Source: CAZEQD01 sp964514305 (GTDB lineage Bacteria > Acidobacteriota > Aminicenantia > Aminicenantales > Aminicenantaceae). From it: a stretch of 13,084 nt of DNA. Shown here one piece after another: positions 6,600 through 11,320 of this stretch. The notes under the pieces were generated by a model. It saw only the letters and a program-made list of their open reading frames with translations. It was not told the DNA's origin and did no database searches. Position numbers and translations under genes: made by a program. The DNA is taken from assembly GCA_964514305.1 (NCBI GenBank), contig CAZEQD010000055.1, positions 1 to 13,084 on the forward strand, written 5' to 3'. The stretch's first letter is position 1. Every line of letters starts with the position of its first letter.

Positions 6600-7133
6600 C
6601 TACTTTCTCTTTCTTAATCTAATCCTGTCTAATTCTTGTTTGGCCTTGGCTTCATCTGCTTTGGCTTTTTGAAGTTTGAGAAGAGTATCATTCATTTCGC
6701 GTTGAATGCTGTCTCTTAAAGTCCAATCTCTGAAGCTATAAAACTTCTGCCAGAGTCCGTTTATCTTAAGAGTTAGGAGATCCACATATTCTTTGGCCTT
6801 TTGCCATTTTTGTTGGGCTTCAAGAAGAGTCATTTCTTTTCCAGCTTCTTTTTTGTCTGGAGAGGTAGAGGCTGAAGAAGAGGTGGTCCTTTCAGGTGAG
6901 ATTGCGGCCGGTTGACTTTTGGGCTTCATAAGGAAAGGGCCGGTTGCAGTTACAGCCGGTTTTTTCTTTAGCTTGGTTAAATCAGCGTTGGTTATGATTT
7001 TAGCTGATTTTGCTTTTAATTTGGCTCTCCGCTCTTTTTCTTTTTTGGCTAATTCCACCAAGCTTTGAGAGGAAAGAAAAGAGGTCATAAAAAGAGGAAC
7101 AATAATGAGAACTAATATTTTTTTTACACCCAT
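6600..7133 (-). CDS. Small exported coiled-coil protein of unknown function
   Basis: A 177-residue protein. Residues 1-23 are a signal peptide (VKKILVLIIVPLFMTSFLSS). The mature start SLVELAKKEKERRAKLK (24-40) followed by ITNADL (47-52) resembles a recurring N-terminal pattern in exported hypothetical proteins of Acidobacteriota-like bacteria, there often S-L-x-E/D-x-A-x-x-E-x-x-R-R followed by x-T-N-x-D-L. Residues about 60-100 are a Pro/Ser/Thr-rich low-complexity linker. Residues about 100-177 are a Lys/Glu/Ala-rich helix likely to form a coiled coil (EAQQKWQKAKEYVDLLTLKI, LLKLQKAKADEAKAKQELDR), ending in a basic RLRKRK tail. No enzyme motif is present. It is probably periplasmic and structural or an adaptor; that is a guess. 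A strong promoter lies only about 7 bases upstream of the ATG's expected leader, so the mRNA leader is very short. It converges on the symporter gene. Confidence 0.75.
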   Translation of the reverse strand: MGVKKILVLIIVPLFMTSFLSSQSLVELAKKEKERRAKLKAKSAKIITNADLTKLKKKPAVTATGPFLMKPKSQPAAISPERTTSSSASTSPDKKEAGKEMTLLEAQQKWQKAKEYVDLLTLKINGLWQKFYSFRDWTLRDSIQREMNDTLLKLQKAKADEAKAKQELDRIRLRKRK

Positions 7134-7146
7134 CTTTCTTTATTTA

Positions 7147-7175
7147 ATAATAGAACAAGCTCTAATCCAAGTCAA
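7147..7175 (-). promoter_or_regulatory. Strong sigma-70 promoter for the coiled-coil protein gene
   Basis: On the minus strand TTGACT is followed after exactly 17 bases by TATTAT. The predicted start, near 7140, lies about 7 bases from the ATG, so the leader can hold no full Shine-Dalgarno. Confidence 0.6.
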
Positions 7176-7234
7176 TACTGAGCGGCTCTATAACAAAAAG
7201 TGGGTAATATACATACATATAATAGCCAGCAGAC

Positions 7235-7363
7235 GGGGTCAGACTTTCATAAGTTTCATAAATTATGCTTCTCTATTGATATATTTTGTGGGTTTGTAGG
7301 GGACAAAAGTTGTTACAATTATTGTAAGAATTAAAGTTATGAAACTTATGAAGGTCTGACCCC
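7235..7363. repeat. 129-bp element with 27-bp terminal inverted repeats (GGGGTCAGAC type)
   Basis: The left arm (7235-7261) starts GGGGTCAGACTTTCATAAG and the right arm (7337-7363) is its reverse complement with one mismatch in 27, around a 75-bp AT-rich core. Each arm contains a short direct repeat of TTTCATAA. No ORF lies inside. GGGGTCAGAC ends are typical of REP-like or MITE-like palindromes moved by RAYT-type Y1 transposases in many bacteria; no transposase is in the window. On RNA it would fold into one long hairpin. Flanking AC on both sides could be a 2-base target duplication or chance. Confidence 0.8.
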
Positions 7364-7394
7364 ACTGGGAATTCATAAAGTCAAAGGTAGAAAG

Positions 7395-7432
7395 AAAAAA
7401 ATCGTATGGCCTGCCCTCCCCAGCAGACCGAT
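7395..7432 (-). terminator. Rho-independent terminator of the glycoside hydrolase gene
   Basis: On the minus strand, ATCGGTCTGC pairs with GCAGGC and CGAT (a 4-base CATA bulge between them) around a TGGGGAGG loop, followed at once by TTTTTT. It starts about 34 bases after the hydrolase stop codon and is a GC-rich island in AT-rich surroundings. Confidence 0.65.
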
Positions 7433-7465
7433 AGTAAATAGCTAGGTGTGCATCGGATGGCTGCT

Positions 7466-10039
7466 CTACAACGTTTTGATAGTAATTGTATAAGGAATAA
7501 AGGTCTGAGTCCGACCGTGCTGTATCTGAAATTTAAGCTTATTTCCCTCTAAACTTGCGCCATTTAGCTCTTTAATAAGCTCAGGGTTTAAAACATTAAG
7601 CTTATATTTTTCGCCGGTCAGTCCTTCAACCTTGATTAGTAGCTCTTTGTCTTTTCCTTGTTTTATAGAAATTATTTTTAATCCCTTATTTCGTTCACCT
7701 ATTCTGCTCACAATTTTTGGGGGCAAAACTTCCACCGCCGGCCGGAATTTCATTTCTATATTTACTGAATTTTTATTAAGCAAAATTTCTGCCTCTGGCT
7801 GAACTATCTGATGAAAGCTTTTAATCTTAAAAGGAATAATTTGGCCGTCAACTACAAGCGATTTTAGCTGCGTTCCAATAGCCAGAGCTGGAGCCAAAAC
7901 CAACCTATAATTTTCTGCCTTTTCTGCGTAGACAATTACTTTAAGGGAATTTTTGCTTCTTTGGTAATCGAAGGAAAAATGGGCTTGACCAACCTGAAAA
8001 TTTTTCATTGATATTTTTTCCCAATTGCCAGGGAAATGAGGCTTAAAAAAGACAATTTTCCGCAGAGCATTGCCCTCAAGCCCCAGCATACCCTTAACAA
8101 GGGGAAAGATAACAGCGGCCGAAGAGAATCCTTGATGAGGGACAGATTCGTCAAGCCAAATGTTGTGACTTCCTGAAAAGACTTCATCGATGAAACCCAA
8201 CTCATTATCAAAAGTATGAACTGCTGTAGACATCAGAGTGAAATATCCTTGCTGGATGAGGTGATTTTTAAATTGAGCAGCTGCCACCCAACCTGAGATG
8301 AATGGCCAAACAGCCCCATAATTATATCCGAGGGGCTGGTAATATTGGCTTCTGATGGCTAAGCTTCGAATCCCCCAATCAGTGGTTAAAACTGATGAAT
8401 TCAATTTTTCGAGCGAAGAGAAAGCGCGTTCACCCTGGCCTAAATGCCACATCAAACCCAGCGCATTCCAGGGTGAGATTTCTTTTAGTTGTTGGCCATT
8501 CTGGTTAAAAGCATAAACATAGAATTTGCTTTCTTCATTCCAGAATTTTTTATTGAATGCTTCCTTGGTTTTTTGATATGCAGAAGCTGCTTTTTCAGCC
8601 AGATCTTTTTTGCCTAAAGCTTGGGATAAGTGGGCCATAGCCAGAGTTGCTCTTGTCCAGATAGCAGCCAGATAAATGTCGGTTTCAATTCCAGTTAAAG
8701 CTCCATACTCTAAAGCCCCCAGACCTGCTTTTTTATTATCTATTAAGCCATCGCCATTGACATCGGTTCTTAAACACCAGTCATAAGCTTTTTTTAAGGA
8801 ATCCCAGCTTATTTTTATAAATTCCTTGTCTCCGCTCATTTTTAGGTATTCATCCATGGTTACTAGATAGTAGGGGGTCGTATCAGCGTGAATATAGCCA
8901 TAATGGTAATCATGCCACCAATCAAGATATACCGCTGCCTGGGAAAGCTCATGAGCCATTTTCCCATCTGAACGCTGCCATTTTTGGGTAAAAGCCAGTG
9001 CTTCACGGACGGTGGATAAGGCGCCAAAGCTTAAAAAGCTAAAACAATTGATAAAAGTATCCCCACCAAAAAACCAGCCAAAACCAGGCCGCCCGCTTGT
9101 CCCCGAAGCTCCCAAACCAGCCACCAGGCCTTGGCCTAAATCTGGATTATTGACTCTCAAATTATCCAGAGCGACCTTAGCCCATTCAAAGGCCAAATTT
9201 AAGCGACGCTCAGGAGTTTGTATCTGTAAAGTATTCATCCGCAGACTTTGGAAGTAGGCAACCTTTTGTTGATAAAATTTTTGGGGGTTAGTAATCAGTC
9301 TTTGGTAGACGCCAATAATGTTTTTCTGTTGGCCTTTGCCACCGGCCGCACAGATAGGGATATATTTATTTAAAATATCTTGCGGCCGCTTTATTTCGAT
9401 TTTAAATTCATTGGGAGTTTCAGCAAGCATATGGGCTGGAGTAGAGGAAATTCCAGAAGCAACTGGTGATCCTATCAGGCCGTGGTTTTTTCCAGTGGGT
9501 TCTGAAATTAGGTAGGCGTTGAGTTTATTATCCCAATAAGCATACTGACCACCCAGCCCAGCCGGCCACATCGGCTGTAAAACTGGCAAAAAACTGCAAA
9601 CAATGGTTAAGGGTTCAATTGAGTCCACATTCAGCAAAATTATGGCTCCCGGCTGGTTTAAAGGTGTAATATAGATAGCTTTGATGGTAAAAGACTGGTG
9701 AGCAAAGGTAATAATGGTTGCTTCTGGGGAGACTGAAATATGCTCGGCTATGTTTTGTGCTTTTATAGGGCGAGTTGAGTTTTTTAATAAGAATGAGAAT
9801 CTAAAATCTCGAAAGAGTTTAAGAGGATAAGCCCAGGCTTCAAATGAGCCACTCTCATCACCTAAGATGGCAAATTTTCGGCCCACTTGATCAAAGGGTG
9901 TACCTGGCTTGGCCAGGCGCTCAAGAGTTAGATTGCTTGGATTTAACTTAAAAGCAGGAATTAGAGCTTCTTCTGCTTTAAGAGGCAGAATATTAATAAA
10001 AACCAGAATACAAAATAGAAATAATAAAATTTTTTTCAT
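7466..10039 (-). CDS. Exported amylo-alpha-1,6-glucosidase-like glycoside hydrolase
   Basis: An 857-residue exported enzyme. Residues 1-22 are a signal peptide (MKKILLFLFCILVFINILPL). Residues about 25-265 form an N-terminal beta-sandwich. Residues about 275-660 are an (alpha/alpha)6 barrel like the glucosidase half of glycogen-debranching enzymes and GH15/GH63 relatives: GRPGFGWFFGGDTFINCFSF (316-335), QRSDGKMAHELSQ (355-367), HADTTPYYLVTMDEYLKMSGD (start 384), TDWGIRSLA (553-561), YNYGAVWPFISGW (572-584), WLDESVPHQGFSS (628-640). Candidate catalytic acids are Glu364 and Glu631 (inference). DVNGDGLIDN (426-435) looks like a calcium-binding loop. Two beta domains follow (about 680-770 and 775-857). 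An in-frame ATG 24 codons upstream (10111) exists, but GGTGAGG 5 bases before this ATG and a signal peptide starting exactly here favour it. Probably trims alpha-glucan oligosaccharides in the periplasm or outside the cell; linkage specificity is uncertain. Confidence 0.85.
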   Translation of the reverse strand: MKKILLFLFCILVFINILPLKAEEALIPAFKLNPSNLTLERLAKPGTPFDQVGRKFAILGDESGSFEAWAYPLKLFRDFRFSFLLKNSTRPIKAQNIAEHISVSPEATIITFAHQSFTIKAIYITPLNQPGAIILLNVDSIEPLTIVCSFLPVLQPMWPAGLGGQYAYWDNKLNAYLISEPTGKNHGLIGSPVASGISSTPAHMLAETPNEFKIEIKRPQDILNKYIPICAAGGKGQQKNIIGVYQRLITNPQKFYQQKVAYFQSLRMNTLQIQTPERRLNLAFEWAKVALDNLRVNNPDLGQGLVAGLGASGTSGRPGFGWFFGGDTFINCFSFLSFGALSTVREALAFTQKWQRSDGKMAHELSQAAVYLDWWHDYHYGYIHADTTPYYLVTMDEYLKMSGDKEFIKISWDSLKKAYDWCLRTDVNGDGLIDNKKAGLGALEYGALTGIETDIYLAAIWTRATLAMAHLSQALGKKDLAEKAASAYQKTKEAFNKKFWNEESKFYVYAFNQNGQQLKEISPWNALGLMWHLGQGERAFSSLEKLNSSVLTTDWGIRSLAIRSQYYQPLGYNYGAVWPFISGWVAAAQFKNHLIQQGYFTLMSTAVHTFDNELGFIDEVFSGSHNIWLDESVPHQGFSSAAVIFPLVKGMLGLEGNALRKIVFFKPHFPGNWEKISMKNFQVGQAHFSFDYQRSKNSLKVIVYAEKAENYRLVLAPALAIGTQLKSLVVDGQIIPFKIKSFHQIVQPEAEILLNKNSVNIEMKFRPAVEVLPPKIVSRIGERNKGLKIISIKQGKDKELLIKVEGLTGEKYKLNVLNPELIKELNGASLEGNKLKFQIQHGRTQTFIPYTITIKTL
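7502..7516. repeat. Short palindrome inside the hydrolase 3' end, related to the GGTCTGAC motif
   Basis: GGTCTGAGTCCGACC is symmetric at all but one base pair around its centre. It shares GGTCTGA with the inverted-repeat element 139 bases to its left. On the coding strand it encodes the GRTQT near the enzyme's C-terminus. It may be a REP-like fragment absorbed into the gene, or coincidence. Confidence 0.35.
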
Positions 10040-10105
10040 TATTGCCTCACCCATGAAATTATTCTCAGTCTCTTTATTTTTATTTATTAGATAGCTATTC
10101 GTTAA

Positions 10106-10122
10106 TGACATCCTGATGTCAA
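10106..10122 (-). promoter_or_regulatory. Operator-like palindrome and -35 box of the hydrolase promoter
   Basis: TGACATC-CT-GATGTCA (10106-10121) is a perfect 16-bp inverted repeat. On the minus strand its edge gives a consensus TTGACA (10122-10117); the -10 box downstream is poor (AATAGC at spacer 17, or TAGCTA at 19). A regulator bound here would cover the -35. The rejected upstream ATG of the hydrolase lies inside this palindrome, another reason to prefer the start at 10039. Confidence 0.45.
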
Positions 10123-10202
10123 TTCTCTTGATAAGTGTTAGAATATGTATCGCTTTCTTCGCAGTGAATACAATTTATCACATAAAACTTAAATAAAAAA
10201 GG

Positions 10203-10232
10203 AAAGAAAAGGGGACAGCCCCCGTTTTCTTT
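10203..10232. repeat. REP-like hairpin upstream of the radical SAM gene (GGGGACAG type)
   Basis: AAAGAAAAGGGG, a four-base ACAG loop, CCCC, two unpaired bases CG, then TTTTCTTT: a 12-bp stem with one 2-base bulge. The same GACAG core followed by CCCC recurs at the end of the radical SAM gene. It lies between the divergent hydrolase and radical SAM promoters and could form in either transcript. Confidence 0.7.
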
Positions 10233-10268
10233 GTTATCATACAATCCAACATTAAGGAAAAATAAAGG

Positions 10269-11036
10269 ATGATAGAAAAGAAGCTGAGTTTTCCTTTTGA
10301 TCCACACCAACGGACTAAGGAAGTAGAATCTGCGGTTATGAGAGGGGAGAGGAGACTTTATTACCGCTTCAGGCCAGCACCTTATTATGGCGGTATAGCT
10401 ACGGCTGATGCTGTCGGCTGTTCTTTTCTCTGTGCTTACTGTTGGAATTATTACCGCAACTTAAATTCCTGGCGTTTTAAAAATTTTTATTCGCCTCAGG
10501 AAGTAGCCTCCAGGCTCCTTGGGATAGCCCGCCGAAAGTATTTTCGTTCCTTTAGAATCAGCGGGGCTGAACCTATCCTGGGAGATAGATCTTTTGAGCA
10601 TTTGCGGAAAATAATCGAAATTATTCTTAGGAATGAATCTCAAGCCATTTTCATCCTGGAAACAAATGGCTTTTTTCTTGGTCGAAAACCAGAGCTGGCA
10701 AAGGGTCTGAAGTTTAAGAATTTATACGTAAGAGTCTGTTTGAAAGGGACTGATGAAGATTCCTTTGAACTTATTACAGGAGCCAAAAGAGAGTTTTTTC
10801 AATGTCCATTAACTGCCCTTAAAGAATTACAGAATCAGGGAATAAAAGCCTGGCCAGCCTTGATGGGGGACCTTTTTTCCGAGGAGGAGATTGAGACACT
10901 CAAGAAGCTGCTTAATGAATTTGGGATAAAAGGTAAAATCGAGTTGGAAGTTCTGGAGGCCTATCCTTTTGTAGTTGAGAATATGAAGAAACGAGGGATA
11001 AGGATGAACAAAAAGGGAGACAGTTCCCCTTTTTAA
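10269..11036 (+). CDS. Radical SAM protein of unknown substrate
   Basis: A 255-residue cytosolic iron-sulfur enzyme. The cluster motif is C51-x3-C55-x2-C58 within ADAVGCSFLCAYCWNYYRN (46-64); such cysteines hold a 4Fe-4S cluster that cleaves S-adenosylmethionine. ISGAEPILG (97-105) is the family's GGEP-like SAM contact, and ILETNGFFLG (129-138) and LYVRVCLKGTDEDSFELITG (start near 151) match the core barrel strands. It resembles small archaeal and bacterial radical SAM proteins annotated only as MoaA- or activase-like; there is no C-terminal SPASM cluster, so only one cluster is expected. AAGGA 10 bases before the ATG is the best ribosome site. The final KKGDSSPF is encoded by a REP-like palindrome, so the native C-terminus probably ended a little earlier. 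No dedicated substrate or partner gene is adjacent. Confidence 0.87.
   Translation: MIEKKLSFPFDPHQRTKEVESAVMRGERRLYYRFRPAPYYGGIATADAVGCSFLCAYCWNYYRNLNSWRFKNFYSPQEVASRLLGIARRKYFRSFRISGAEPILGDRSFEHLRKIIEIILRNESQAIFILETNGFFLGRKPELAKGLKFKNLYVRVCLKGTDEDSFELITGAKREFFQCPLTALKELQNQGIKAWPALMGDLFSEEEIETLKKLLNEFGIKGKIELEVLEAYPFVVENMKKRGIRMNKKGDSSPF
11010..11034 (+). terminator. REP-like hairpin overlapping the radical SAM stop, likely terminator
   Basis: AAAAAGGG and CCCTTTTT (or CCCCTTTTT) pair around the core GAGACAGTTC. A G/C stem followed by TTTTT is a plausible intrinsic terminator, and it is nearly symmetric so could act on both strands. It encodes the last eight residues and the first base of the TAA stop. 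Its core GACAG...CCCC matches the hairpin upstream of the same gene. Confidence 0.55.
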
Positions 11037-11070
11037 CGATCCCTCTTTTTGGGCTCTTTCGCCTTTAGTC

Positions 11071-11088
11071 AGAAAGCAACTTTCTTTT
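11071..11088 (+). terminator. Small AT-rich hairpin after the radical SAM gene
   Basis: AGAAAG-CAA-CTTTCT followed by TTT. The stem is 6 bp and weak; it may back up the hairpin at the stop codon. Confidence 0.3.
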
Positions 11089-11164
11089 AGAATAGAAAAA
11101 TAAAGTTACTTATCTTCATATGAAAAAAAATAACTCTAACAGGGTTCTCAGACTAATGTTAGTC

Positions 11165-11216
11165 AAAATTTAAAAGTGCACTATTTAAAGATTAAAAAAG
11201 TGCACTTTTAATTTTT
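11165..11216. repeat. Inverted repeat upstream of the second receptor
   Basis: TTAAAAGTGCACT (11170-11182) is repeated perfectly as AGTGCACTTTTAA (11199-11211), with 17 of 18 positions matching when extended outward. The spacer is 16 bases. Each arm also contains the palindrome GTGCAC. It ends 23 bases before the -35 box of the receptor promoter. It could be a two-site operator or a weak terminator for the upstream gene (A/T-rich tail on both strands). Confidence 0.6.
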
Positions 11217-11239
11217 CAATGAAAATTCCGTTTTTTTAC

Positions 11240-11268
11240 TTGACAAGAATAATCATTTTCCTTATAAA
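11240..11268 (+). promoter_or_regulatory. Near-consensus sigma-70 promoter of the second receptor
   Basis: A perfect TTGACA, a 17-base spacer, then TATAAA. Transcription from about 11275 gives a 45-base leader ending in AGGAGG five to six bases before the ATG. This is the strongest promoter in the window, suggesting high expression unless repressed. Confidence 0.75.
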
Positions 11269-11320
11269 AAAGGGAGTCTTTTATTTTGAATTAGATTCAA
11301 AAATCAAATAGGAGGTTCTC

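Noticed and set aside
7105..7299. 64-codon plus-strand reading frame across the start of the coiled-coil gene
   Set aside because: It overlaps the opposite-strand gene's signal peptide and its promoter and crosses the inverted-repeat element; the composition is AT-driven Ile/Tyr.
10040..10111. 24-codon N-terminal extension of the glycoside hydrolase from an upstream ATG
   Set aside because: It would put an uncharged-polar, Asn/Lys-rich segment in front of a textbook signal peptide, begins inside a palindrome at the -35 box, and the ATG at 10039 has its own GGTGAGG ribosome site.
10119..10310. 63-codon minus-strand reading frame between the hydrolase and radical SAM genes
   Set aside because: It runs through the REP-like hairpin and into the radical SAM gene on the opposite strand, has low-complexity Phe-rich content and no ribosome site.
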